From Deltaproteobacteria bacterium (lineage in GTDB: Bacteria; Myxococcota; UBA727; VGSZ01): a stretch of 55,444 nucleotides of DNA. The position numbers and the translations under genes are program-made. The DNA lies in the NCBI GenBank assembly GCA_020850995.1, contig JADZDP010000183.1, positions 1 to 55,444 on the forward strand, in the 5' to 3' direction. The notes beneath the pieces are model-generated. The model had not been told where the DNA came from, searched no databases, and worked only from the letters and a program-made list of their open reading frames with translations. Shown one piece after another: positions 19,053-28,722 of the stretch; the first letter of the stretch is position 1; each line of letters starts with the position of its first letter.

Positions 19053-20309
19053 ATGGCGAACCCGCTCGCCTGGCTCCCCTACCACGGCGATCGCGCCGCG
19101 CGCCGCGGCCTGCTGCTGGGCGCTGCGCTGGTGCTCTCGTCGGTGGCGCACGTGGTGCTGCCCTTCGTGCGCTTCTCGAGCGTCGAGGCGGTGAGCGTAG
19201 AGCCCATGGTGGTGACCTTGGTGCCGCCGCCGCCCATGCCCTTGCCCGAGGCCGAGGAGCTGGTGCCAGAGCCCAACGAGGTCGACAGCGACGCGCCCGA
19301 GGTGGAGGACGAGGAGGCGCGCCTGCCCGCGGCGCCCACGCCCGAGGCCGTGAAGAAGGTGACCGAGCCGGTAGCCGAGCCCGAGCCGAAGCCGATGCCC
19401 GAGCCCGAGCCCGTCGAGGAGCCGCCCCCGGTGGAGGCCCCGCCGCCGCCGCTGCCCGCGGTGGACAACGCCGAGGCGGCGAAGCGCCTGGCCGAGCTCG
19501 AGCAGCGCCGCGCCGAGCGCGCCGCCGAGCGGGCGCGGCGTCGCGCGGAGCGGGCCGCGCGACGCAAGGCGGCGCTCGACAAGGGCGCCGGGGGCAGGAA
19601 GGGCGGGGCGCCGCCCTCGGGCGAGTGGAAGACGGGCACGCCGGACGCCGTGTACCTGTGCGGCGCCGAGGATCGCGGCGCCGAGCTGTACGTGACGCGC
19701 ACGCGCCCGCTCTCGGAGTGGATCCCCATCGTGCCCACGGTGTTCGCCGGCTTCCCCACGCGCCCGAGCATCGGCGGCTATCTCGACGACGTGCAGCTCA
19801 TCCAGGCGCGCGATCGCAGCAAGATCCGCCGCATCGGCTTCGTCGAGCTGGCGCTGCCAAACGACGTCATGCAGATCGAGCTCGAGGAGCCGCGCGGTGT
19901 GCGCCTCGCGTTTGGTCGCCTTGACGCGCGCTGTCTCATCGGCTTCAAGTACGGCAGTCAGCTCTTCCCCGTGGTGCTGATGCGCGCCCCGGTGCGCGTC
20001 ATCGATCGGCAGAACAACGCGGTGAGCGCGCTGGTGAACGTCTCGGTGTTCAAGGACGCCTCCGTCGAGGTCAGCGCCGCCGACGGCACCCCGCTCCCCT
20101 TCACCCGTGGGCGCATCAAGAACGCGCGCGCCATCCAGGCCAACATCCAGGATCACTACGAGGCCGCGCGCCTGGCCCGCTCCATCGCCGACCTCTTCGG
20201 CATCGACGTGACCCCGCACGCGTCGCCGGGCGCGGCCAAGAAGCGCGAGGTGCCGCCGGTCACGCGCCGCGCGCTCGCGCAGGGGCAGGGCAAGAAGGGC
20301 GAGCCCTGA
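19053..20309 (+). CDS. TonB/TolA-like membrane-anchored protein, hypothetical
   Basis: Protein of 418 aa with one N-terminal membrane helix (GLLLGAALVLSSVAHVVLPF). A long Pro/Glu/Val-rich region follows (EPEPKPMPEPEPVEEPPP) and an Arg/Ala-rich coiled coil (EQRRAERAAERARRRAERAA), the usual architecture of TonB and TolA envelope-spanning arms. The C-terminal 220 residues form a globular domain I do not recognise (VYLCGAEDRGAELYVTRTRP; IRRIGFVELALPNDVMQIEL). No ExbB/ExbD or TolQ/TolR is nearby. Its role may be to bridge the periplasm; that is inference from architecture. Confidence 0.75.
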   Translation: MANPLAWLPYHGDRAARRGLLLGAALVLSSVAHVVLPFVRFSSVEAVSVEPMVVTLVPPPPMPLPEAEELVPEPNEVDSDAPEVEDEEARLPAAPTPEAVKKVTEPVAEPEPKPMPEPEPVEEPPPVEAPPPPLPAVDNAEAAKRLAELEQRRAERAAERARRRAERAARRKAALDKGAGGRKGGAPPSGEWKTGTPDAVYLCGAEDRGAELYVTRTRPLSEWIPIVPTVFAGFPTRPSIGGYLDDVQLIQARDRSKIRRIGFVELALPNDVMQIELEEPRGVRLAFGRLDARCLIGFKYGSQLFPVVLMRAPVRVIDRQNNAVSALVNVSVFKDASVEVSAADGTPLPFTRGRIKNARAIQANIQDHYEAARLARSIADLFGIDVTPHASPGAAKKREVPPVTRRALAQGQGKKGEP

Positions 20310-20605
20310 GGCATCACCCGCGCTCGTGCCGAGGCGTCGCCTGGCACACGAGCGAGCGTCGCACCAACGCCGCTGGCGGCAGGCGAAGCGTCGCCGATCT
20401 CACGCTGCGTGCCAGCGCGTTGCGCCGCATGTCCGCCGCTGCCAGCGCTTGCTCACGCACGCCGCCGCCGCGCGCGTATCCTGTGGCGAAAGCCACAGCA
20501 CCTCGAGCGCGGTGACGAGGCGCTGCGCTACGTCGTGGTCGAGTCTCGGGATCCGGCGTGAGGGGTCTCCGCTGTGTGTACACTGGAGCAGTGCGGGGGT
20601 CGCGC
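20310..20605. other. Intergenic region, no gene seen
   Basis: About 296 bp between the TonB/TolA-like gene and the Ig-like lipoprotein. The open frames here are overlapping shadows with no recognisable protein. It must carry the promoter of the downstream gene; no convincing -35/-10 pair stands out. Confidence 0.4.
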
Positions 20606-21427
20606 ATGGTGCAGCTGCTACGATACTGTCTTGGGGGAGCATCGCTCGCGGTGCTCGTCGTGGCCTGCGCCGGCAGGGATGTCGACGATCTCCCGCCAGA
20701 TTCGCCGCCGGACCCGCCGCCGGATTCGCCACCCCATCCTCCGCCCGCCCCCCCGTTTCCGCAGGCGGCGGTGAACCTCGTCAAGGTCTCTGGTGACAAC
20801 CAGACGGTCTTCCAACACTATCACCTACCCGACGCGCTCTGGGTCCAGGTGCTCGACCGACGGGGCTCCCCACTCCAGGGGTGGACGGTGACCTGGACGG
20901 CGGCCCCGGGCACCAGCGACGAAACCGAGAGGAGCGCACCGTCCGACCAATTCGGTTGGGCCTATTTCAATATGACTTTTCACGTACCGGGCAATCATCA
21001 GGTGGCCGCAGCCGTGGACGAGTACCGCCCCGTGCACTTCGTCGTTCATGTGCTTCCGACGGATGGCGCGTTCGACGGCACATACTCCCTTTCGTGGTCC
21101 GGGGTCCATCGTGACCCCGACGATGACCCACCAGTGGACCTTGAAAGCGAGGGATCGGACTGGTTCTCCATCATGGACAATGAGCTTGCGGGCCCCTTCG
21201 CGAGCGCAAGCGGGCCGGCGAGCGTTTGGATTGAAAGCGGCTCGTTCAATGCGAGCGACGGATCGCTCGACATGCGGATGCGCATGAGCCCGGACATCAG
21301 GCACCGCTACACCGGAACGCTCAGCCTCGACGGTGCCACCGCTGGCGGCGCCGGCACCTGGATCATGCTCTGGCGTAGCACCGAAGTCCCCGGTACGGGC
21401 GGCACGTGGACTGCGGCCAGGCGGTGA
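20606..21427 (+). CDS. Ig-like-domain lipoprotein, lower GC than neighbours
   Basis: Lipoprotein of 273 aa. A run of five G lies 6 nt before the chosen ATG. The signal ends in LVVAC, followed by a Pro/Asp-rich spacer (PPDSPPDPPPDSPPHPPP). A domain resembling bacterial Ig-like (Big_1) follows: VKVSGDNQTVFQHYHLPDAL and WVQVLDRRGSPLQGWTVTW. The rest is a beta-rich domain. Its codon use includes many A/T-ending codons (AAT, ATT, TTT, CAA) that are rare in neighbouring genes, so it may be a more recent arrival. Function is unknown. Confidence 0.78.
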   Translation: MVQLLRYCLGGASLAVLVVACAGRDVDDLPPDSPPDPPPDSPPHPPPAPPFPQAAVNLVKVSGDNQTVFQHYHLPDALWVQVLDRRGSPLQGWTVTWTAAPGTSDETERSAPSDQFGWAYFNMTFHVPGNHQVAAAVDEYRPVHFVVHVLPTDGAFDGTYSLSWSGVHRDPDDDPPVDLESEGSDWFSIMDNELAGPFASASGPASVWIESGSFNASDGSLDMRMRMSPDIRHRYTGTLSLDGATAGGAGTWIMLWRSTEVPGTGGTWTAARR

Positions 21428-21488
21428 GCGACTCCGCCACGGAGCGCGGGGCGTCTGCTGCCCGGTGGCACGTGGTACGCTGGGACCC

Positions 21489-21998
21489 ATGAGCGTGCCC
21501 GCCTTCGCCATCGTCGTGCCGCGGCGCGCTCGCCTGGGCACCCTTGGCAGCGTGGGCGAGGCCTGCGCGGCCAGCGCAGTGGCCACGCTGATGGCGGTGA
21601 CCTGCGCGGTGCTGGCGGCGCTGGCGGCCACCCGCTCGGGCGACGTGGTGGCGCTCGGGCTCGGCTGCGCCGGCACGGTGGCCGCGCCGGCGCTCGCCAT
21701 GATCGTGCACGGGCTCGACGCACGTCACGCCGGCCGCGTGGTGGCGGGCGGCGCGCTGCTCGCGCCCGCGGCGGCCGTGCAGTACTTGTTCGAGGATCCG
21801 CGCTGGCTCATCGACGACACCACCATCGCCGTCGCGCTCTTGGCGGTGGCCGCGCTGGGCGCGCTCATCGGCTGGCGCCTCGAGAAGAAGCACAGCCTGT
21901 GGGGCTGGTGGCTGGTGGCCGCCCCGGCGCTCGGCGCGCTGTGGTTCATCGCGCTGCACCTGCGTCCGGCGCAGGTGTGGCTCGAGTGGCCCTGGTAG
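21489..21998 (+). CDS. Small multi-pass membrane protein
   Basis: Protein of 169 aa, unrecognised. Four or five hydrophobic segments are visible (AASAVATLMAVTCAVLAALA; GCAGTVAAPALAMIVHGL; VVAGGALLAPAAAVQYLF; TIAVALLAVAALGALIGW; WGWWLVAAPALGALWFIALH). The ATG at 21489 is preferred because the upstream part of the open frame overlaps the previous gene and looks unnatural. It converges with the acyl-CoA dehydrogenase gene. Confidence 0.7.
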   Translation: MSVPAFAIVVPRRARLGTLGSVGEACAASAVATLMAVTCAVLAALAATRSGDVVALGLGCAGTVAAPALAMIVHGLDARHAGRVVAGGALLAPAAAVQYLFEDPRWLIDDTTIAVALLAVAALGALIGWRLEKKHSLWGWWLVAAPALGALWFIALHLRPAQVWLEWPW

Positions 21999-22016
21999 CG
22001 CCGCACCAGCGCTGCG

Positions 22017-22020
<4 letters not shown>
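21995..22020. terminator. Hairpin between convergent genes
   Basis: Arms GTAGCGC (21995-22001) and GCGCTAC (22014-22020) form a 7-bp stem that includes the stop codons of both converging genes. There is no T-tract; it may be a weak bidirectional terminator. Confidence 0.3.
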
Positions 22021-23819
<1,799 letters not shown>

Positions 23820-23906
23820 GGTTGCTCCGCTGCGCCGCTGCGCCGTGGGGCAGCATAGCGCCAAGCCCAGCGGTGGTGATCGTTGCGGCGCGCCTGGGAC
23901 GCGCCC

Positions 23907-25895
23907 TCAGCAGCCGCCCGCGATCCACCCCGGCGGCACGCAGGATTCGTGGAAGGTCACGCAGCGCTGCGACTCGGGATCGAGCGCCGGCGTCTCCACC
24001 TGCAGGCAGCCCTCGGCGCACCAACCGGAGCACACCAGCGCGGCGCTGCTGGGGTCGTCGATGCAGACGTCGGCGTGGAAGCGGCAGGTGGCGCTTCCGG
24101 CGCAGTCGCCGTCCTCGAGGCAGAGCCCCTGGGTGGGGTCGGTGGGCACGCACTGGCTGTAGCAGCCCCCCGTGGGGTCGTCGGGGTTCACGAGACAGAC
24201 GTCGAGCTCGGTGGCGCAGCGTTCGCCCGGATCGCACTGGTCGTCGCTCCGGCACAGGCCGCTCGGGCCCACCGGCATGCAGGTGCCTGCGCAGGCGATC
24301 AGGTTGCTGGCGCCGTCGCAGCGCGAGAAGTCACAGAAGGCGCCCACGCCGCACTCGTCGTCGCCGTAGCAGGAGCCGCCGGCCCAGGCGCACACCTGCT
24401 CGACGGTGCAGGCGGCGTCGCAGGGCGCGGGCGGCGCCGGGTCGGTGCCGGGCTCCGGCGCCGGCTGGTCCGGGCACACCTCGCACACGCTCACCTCGAT
24501 GCAGGCCTGGCCCTCCGGGCAGTCGTCGTCGACGGAGCAGCTGAGCGGCGGCGGCGGTCCGTCGACGCAGCGGCCCTCGGCGTAGCAGGGCGCGGCGCAG
24601 CCGAAGCCGGAGGAGGGATCGCAGGGCGGGCACGACTCGACCCAGGCGCAGTGCTGGTCGGGCAGGCAATCGCCGTCGACGACGCACGTGCCCGAGCGCG
24701 GTACGCACACGGGGACCATGGGCGCGTCGCAGCCGCAGCCCGCATCGTCGGGCGCACACTCACAGGGCATGCCCATGCTCTCGGTGAGCTCGCAGCGCGG
24801 ATCCTCGACGCACAGCTCCGGGGGCAGGTCGTAGCAGCTCATGCTCGATGGCACGCACCAGCCGCGCTCGTTCCAACACTCCTCGTAGCAGACGTCGCCG
24901 TCGGGCGAGGCCTCGCAGCCGCTGCCGCACACCACCGAGGTCTGGCACACCTCGCCGGCGCCGCAATCGATGTCGCTCAGGCAGGTGCCGTCGCTGACGC
25001 GGGGGACACACACCACGTCGGCGGGGGGCGGCGCCGGATCGGCGGCGTCGCAGGGCTCGCAGTTGCCAGCGGCGTCGCACACCTCGCAGCGCACGCCCTC
25101 ATCGGCGGAGCCGCCGCTGGCCACCAGCTCGCAGTTGGGGTTTTGCAGGCAGGCGTCGACGCCGAGGGAGTAGCAGTCGCCATCGCTCACGCAGCGCAGC
25201 TGCGCGGTGCAGTCGTCGCAGCTGTTGCTCGCAGGGTCGCATGCGCACGGCTCCTCCACGAGGGTGCAGCCGGGCGTCTGCGCGCACCGCTCGGGCACCA
25301 GCTCGCGGCAGTAGTCGACGGTGACGCACACAGGGAAGGGGCAACCGTCGGCGCCGAGCTCGAAGGAGGGCTCGGTGCCCGGCGGGCAGGTGGGCAGCGC
25401 CACGTCGGCGTCGGCGCAGGACTGGCTCACGCACACGCCGCTCGGCGCCACGGGCGCGGCGCCGCCACCGCCGCTGGCGTCGTCGCCGGCGCTGTCCTCG
25501 GCGGGGCGCGCGTTGTCGAAGGAGGCGCAGAGCTGGTCGCTCGGGCAGTCGGCGTCGGACCAGCACGAGACCGGCGCGTCGACGCAGCGGCCGTAGCAGA
25601 CGGCGTCGCACTCGGCGCCCGCCGCACAGCCCGGCGCCGCCTCGCAGTAGTTGGTGGTGTCGCAGCGCTGGCCCGTGGCGCACTCACCGTCGGCGAAGCA
25701 GGCCACCGGCTCGTCCTCGGCGCACTCGCACATGGAGCAGCCGTCGCGGTTCTGCGCGTAGTCGTCGCACTGGAGCTCGGGGCAGAGCTCGTCGAGGTCG
25801 GGGCAGGTGGCGATGCCGAAGGGGCAGTCGGCGGCGCCCGCCAGCACCAAGAGCGGCAGCAAGGCGAGCGCGTGAGCACGGCGAAGTCCCGACAT
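23907..25895 (-). CDS. Exported cysteine-rich repeat protein (93 Cys)
   Basis: Exported protein of 662 aa with 93 cysteines by direct count (14%). The recurrent unit is roughly C-x5-D-x-D/E-C-x5-C, as in CSVDDDCPEGQAC, CRSDDQCDPGERC and CLEDGDCAGSATC. Such units are common in extracellular proteins of Myxococcota and should be disulfide-bonded. The hydrophobic leader ends LAGAADC; the residue before Cys is Asp, so this is a poor lipobox and signal peptidase I cleavage may be used instead. No catalytic motif is seen. Confidence 0.83.
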   Translation of the reverse strand: MSGLRRAHALALLPLLVLAGAADCPFGIATCPDLDELCPELQCDDYAQNRDGCSMCECAEDEPVACFADGECATGQRCDTTNYCEAAPGCAAGAECDAVCYGRCVDAPVSCWSDADCPSDQLCASFDNARPAEDSAGDDASGGGGAAPVAPSGVCVSQSCADADVALPTCPPGTEPSFELGADGCPFPVCVTVDYCRELVPERCAQTPGCTLVEEPCACDPASNSCDDCTAQLRCVSDGDCYSLGVDACLQNPNCELVASGGSADEGVRCEVCDAAGNCEPCDAADPAPPPADVVCVPRVSDGTCLSDIDCGAGEVCQTSVVCGSGCEASPDGDVCYEECWNERGWCVPSSMSCYDLPPELCVEDPRCELTESMGMPCECAPDDAGCGCDAPMVPVCVPRSGTCVVDGDCLPDQHCAWVESCPPCDPSSGFGCAAPCYAEGRCVDGPPPPLSCSVDDDCPEGQACIEVSVCEVCPDQPAPEPGTDPAPPAPCDAACTVEQVCAWAGGSCYGDDECGVGAFCDFSRCDGASNLIACAGTCMPVGPSGLCRSDDQCDPGERCATELDVCLVNPDDPTGGCYSQCVPTDPTQGLCLEDGDCAGSATCRFHADVCIDDPSSAALVCSGWCAEGCLQVETPALDPESQRCVTFHESCVPPGWIAGGC

Positions 25896-26215
25896 CCACG
25901 CACCTCGACGGACCCTGGTACCGAGTGGCCCGAATTCCTTCGTGAATTTCATGCAGATCGCGTACCACCAGCCTGACAGGCCAAGCCCTCGTTTCGCAAG
26001 CTCTTTTCCCTCGGCTCGGCGACTCGACGCGGGCCCTGCTGCGACCTCGAGATCGCACCCTGCTGATCCCGGATCGCAACAGGCGCCGGCGCCGCCCGGA
26101 GATCCCGTCGAGGGCGTTGCCGGCCACGGCCGGTTGATCGATGCCCTTGCCGCCGGCGGATTGGCGTGTCGCCCCCGCCGGCGTCAACCACAGGTACGAA
26201 CACGGAGACGACGTC
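25896..26215. other. Divergent promoter region before ssb and the Cys-rich gene
   Basis: About 320 bp without a gene. A 5-bp stem (CCGGC/GCCGG, 26120-26133) is the only local structure noted. It must hold promoters in both directions; no clear consensus was identified. Confidence 0.4.
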
Positions 26216-26680
26216 ATGGCAGCTGGAGTGAACAAGGTGATCCTGGTCGGCAACCTCGGGAAGGACCCGGAGGTGCGCTACGTCCAGTCAGGCAACGCGG
26301 TGTGCACGCTGCGCCTGGCCGTGACCGAGCGCCGCAAAGAGGGCGACCAGTGGAAGGACCACACCGAGTGGATGGACGTCGTCACCTTCGGCAAGACCGC
26401 GGAGAACGCGGGGCAGTACCTGCAGAAGGGTCGCCAGATCTACGTCGAGGGGCGCCTGCAGACCCGCCAGTTCAAGGACAAGGAAGGCGTGGAGAAGTGG
26501 CGCACCGAGGTGGTGGCCAACCAGGTGCTCTTCCTCGGCGGCGGCGGTGATCGCGGCGCCGGCGCGGGGCCGAAGAAGAGCGAGGGCGGGCGCCCGTCGG
26601 CGGGCGGCTCGCCCCCGGGTGACGACGCGCCGCCGCCCGCGGACAACGGTGGCTTCGTCGACGACGATCTGCCGTTCTGA
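26216..26680 (+). CDS. ssb: Single-stranded DNA-binding protein
   Basis: Binds single-stranded DNA in replication, repair and recombination. The 154-aa protein has an N-terminal OB fold (VNKVILVGNLGKDPEVRY; TEWMDVVTFGKTAENAGQYL; VEGRLQTRQFKDKEG), a Gly/Pro-rich linker and the acidic tip DDDLPF that recruits partner proteins. GGAG precedes the ATG at 26216. It is monocistronic here, followed by a hairpin-rich non-coding stretch. Confidence 0.97.
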   Translation: MAAGVNKVILVGNLGKDPEVRYVQSGNAVCTLRLAVTERRKEGDQWKDHTEWMDVVTFGKTAENAGQYLQKGRQIYVEGRLQTRQFKDKEGVEKWRTEVVANQVLFLGGGGDRGAGAGPKKSEGGRPSAGGSPPGDDAPPPADNGGFVDDDLPF

Positions 26681-26744
26681 CCAGCGTAGGTCGGCAAAAG
26701 AAGAGGATGCTGGGGCTTGTCGTAGCTCTCTCGACGACGATCGC

Positions 26745-26760
26745 TGCTCTCGCGAGAGCA
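26745..26760. repeat. 16-bp perfect palindrome, copy 1
   Basis: TGCTCTCGCGAGAGCA, identical to the copy at 27007-27022. The two copies bound a 278-bp segment. Confidence 0.8.
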
Positions 26761-27006
26761 AGCGGCGGAGCCCTTTCGCAGCCTCGGCGTGCCGGGTCGG
26801 CCGAGCATCCGCGAGAGCGCGACGGCCCCCTCCCTACCTCCCTCCCCAGAGTACTGGGGAGGGCCGTGCCACTTCGGCACTTCGCTGTGGCGAACCCGGC
26901 ACGGCTTCCCCCATTCCTATGGGGGAAGATCGAGAAGGGGGGCCGTTCATTCCTGCTGTGACGTCGTGAACTCGGCCCGCCGGCGCCACATCAAGGCTCC
27001 GTCGCC

Positions 27007-27022
27007 TGCTCTCGCGAGAGCA
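27007..27022. repeat. 16-bp perfect palindrome, copy 2
   Basis: The same sequence as copy 1. Here it is flanked by GTCGC and GCGAC, which lengthens the possible stem. Confidence 0.8.
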
Positions 27023-27125
27023 GCGACCCTGTCATGACGGCGGCACACCAAGCCCCCAATTCCTACCAGCCCGGCCGCGCGCGCCCCGGCCGATCGCCCG
27101 GACGCGACAACGTGGATCGACACCC

Positions 27126-28670
27126 CTACGGCTGCGCCAGGCCCACGTACGCGTCGTAGCGCGTCTGGATCTCGCTCACGTAGCGCACCGTCTCCTCGCC
27201 GCGCGCGAAGCCGTGCCTGGCGGTCTCGTAGTAGCGCGGCTTCGAGAGCAAAAGCATGGCGGTCTCGACGTTGCCGAACCAGCGGTTGCCATCGAGGCCC
27301 TGCGCCTTCGCGAGCACGCGCGCGTCGTCGAGGTGGCCGGGGCCCGCGTTGTAGGCTGCCAGCGCGAAGCGCACCCGGTCCTTGAGGGCCACCGAGTCCT
27401 CCGTGTAGCGCTTGACCAGCTTGCCGACGAAGCGGCCGGCACAGGTGATGGCGGCGCGCGGCTCGGTGGGGTCGCTGCAGCCGAGCTCCTTGGCGGTGGA
27501 CGGCAAGAACTGCATGATGCCGATGGCGCCGAAGGCCGAACGCGCTCCCACGTCGAAGCGGCTCTCCTGGTAGCACTGCGCCGCGATCAGCCGCCAGTCG
27601 ACCTCGTGCTCCTTGCCGACGGCGCGGAACATCTCGTCCCAGGGCGTGATGCGACCCTCGCGATCGGCGCGCAGCTCGTCGTTCCGCACCGCGCGGGTCT
27701 CGTCTTTCCACGAGTGGTAGCGGCGCCACATCAGGTTCCAGCGCGTGCTCTTGTAGTTCTGCTCGAGGAACTTCTCGAGGAACTCGTGCAGCTGCGCGTC
27801 TTCCTGGCGCACCGCCAGCGCGGCCTGGTCGTCGCCGCCGGGGAGCGCGAGCGCGATGTGCAGGTCGTCGCGGTGCAAGAGCTCGACCTTGGCGATGCGC
27901 TCCTCGATGACGCAGGCGAAGGCCTTGCCCTCGCCCACCTCGTCGAGCAGGTCCTCGCTCTCTTCCGTCTCTTTGGCGGCGCGCGGCACCAGGCCGGGGA
28001 TCTCGAGGCCGCGCAGGCGCTTCATGGCGCCGGACGAGGGCTTCACCACGACGTCTTTGCCCGCGAGCTCGGGCAGCGAGGTCAACGCCGGTGGCTCGTC
28101 GTTCGCCTTGCCCTTCGCCTTGCCCTTCTTCGCGGGCGGCTTCTTGACCACCACCACCCAGGGCGTCTCGATGTAGGGGCGGGTGAAGTGCACGCGATCG
28201 GCGCGCGCCGCCGCCGTCGACAATCCGGCGATGATGACGTCGCCACGGCCGTCGAGCAGCCAGGGCACCAGCTCGCGTTGGGTGGGCGCTACCACCATCT
28301 CCAAGCGCACACCCATCTCCTCGGCGATCCACTGGGCCAGCTCGTAGTCGACGCCGGCCTCGACGCCCTTGTAGAGGAAGTAGCTGGTGGAGTTGTTGCG
28401 CGTCAGCACGCGCAGCACGCCGCGGGTGCGCAGGTCAGGCAGGTCGCTCACGTAGGTCTTGCGCCGGTGGCCGGTGAGCGCGAGCGCGAAGCGCTCCTGC
28501 GCCGACTCGGGCGGCGGCGGCTCGACGACCGGGCCGCCGAAGGGCGCCACCGGCGGCGGCGCCGGCGCGCCCGCGACGTCGATGCGGGGGTCCACGGGCA
28601 AGGGCGGCGGCGGCGGCTCCTTGCAAGAGCTCACGAGCAGGATGGCCAGGAGGATGGTTGTGCGGCGCAC
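27126..28670 (-). CDS. mltF: MltF-like membrane-bound lytic transglycosylase (lipoprotein)
   Basis: Peptidoglycan-cleaving enzyme of 514 aa with the MltF layout. The lipobox signal (ILLAILLVSSC) is followed by a Pro-rich spacer. A solute-binding-protein-3-like regulatory domain comes next (TRGVLRVLTRNNSTSYFLYK; GVDYELAQWIAEEMGV), and then a C-terminal SLT catalytic domain with QCYQESRFD (catalytic Glu), GIMQFLPSTAKELG and AAYNAGPGH. The start is GTG. Against a typical MltF it has an insertion rich in Lys/Gly (PPAKKGKAKGKAND) inside the binding domain. It should act at the periplasmic face in wall turnover. Confidence 0.92.
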   Translation of the reverse strand: MRRTTILLAILLVSSCKEPPPPPLPVDPRIDVAGAPAPPPVAPFGGPVVEPPPPESAQERFALALTGHRRKTYVSDLPDLRTRGVLRVLTRNNSTSYFLYKGVEAGVDYELAQWIAEEMGVRLEMVVAPTQRELVPWLLDGRGDVIIAGLSTAAARADRVHFTRPYIETPWVVVVKKPPAKKGKAKGKANDEPPALTSLPELAGKDVVVKPSSGAMKRLRGLEIPGLVPRAAKETEESEDLLDEVGEGKAFACVIEERIAKVELLHRDDLHIALALPGGDDQAALAVRQEDAQLHEFLEKFLEQNYKSTRWNLMWRRYHSWKDETRAVRNDELRADREGRITPWDEMFRAVGKEHEVDWRLIAAQCYQESRFDVGARSAFGAIGIMQFLPSTAKELGCSDPTEPRAAITCAGRFVGKLVKRYTEDSVALKDRVRFALAAYNAGPGHLDDARVLAKAQGLDGNRWFGNVETAMLLLSKPRYYETARHGFARGEETVRYVSEIQTRYDAYVGLAQP

Positions 28671-28722
28671 GGGCGCACTCTACCCCCGTTGCGATGCGCA
28701 GCGGGGCGCGGGACACGATGGC

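Larger units (their letters stand above)
26681..27125. other. Hairpin-rich non-coding region
   Basis: 445 bp between two convergent genes with no credible protein. It contains two copies of a 16-bp palindrome and at least four perfect stem-loops: 26840-26863 (10-bp stem, 4-nt loop), 26866-26880, 26881-26894 and 26905-26928 (10-bp stem, 4-nt loop). An outer pairing GCCGTGCC/GGCACGGC (26863-26870 with 26898-26905) would enclose the third hairpin. It could be terminators plus a REP/MITE-like repeat, or a structured RNA. Confidence 0.6.

Noticed and set aside
26707..26961. Small protein of 84 codons after ssb
   Set aside because: It lies across the hairpin-dense region, has no ribosome-binding site or domain, and several frames are equally open.
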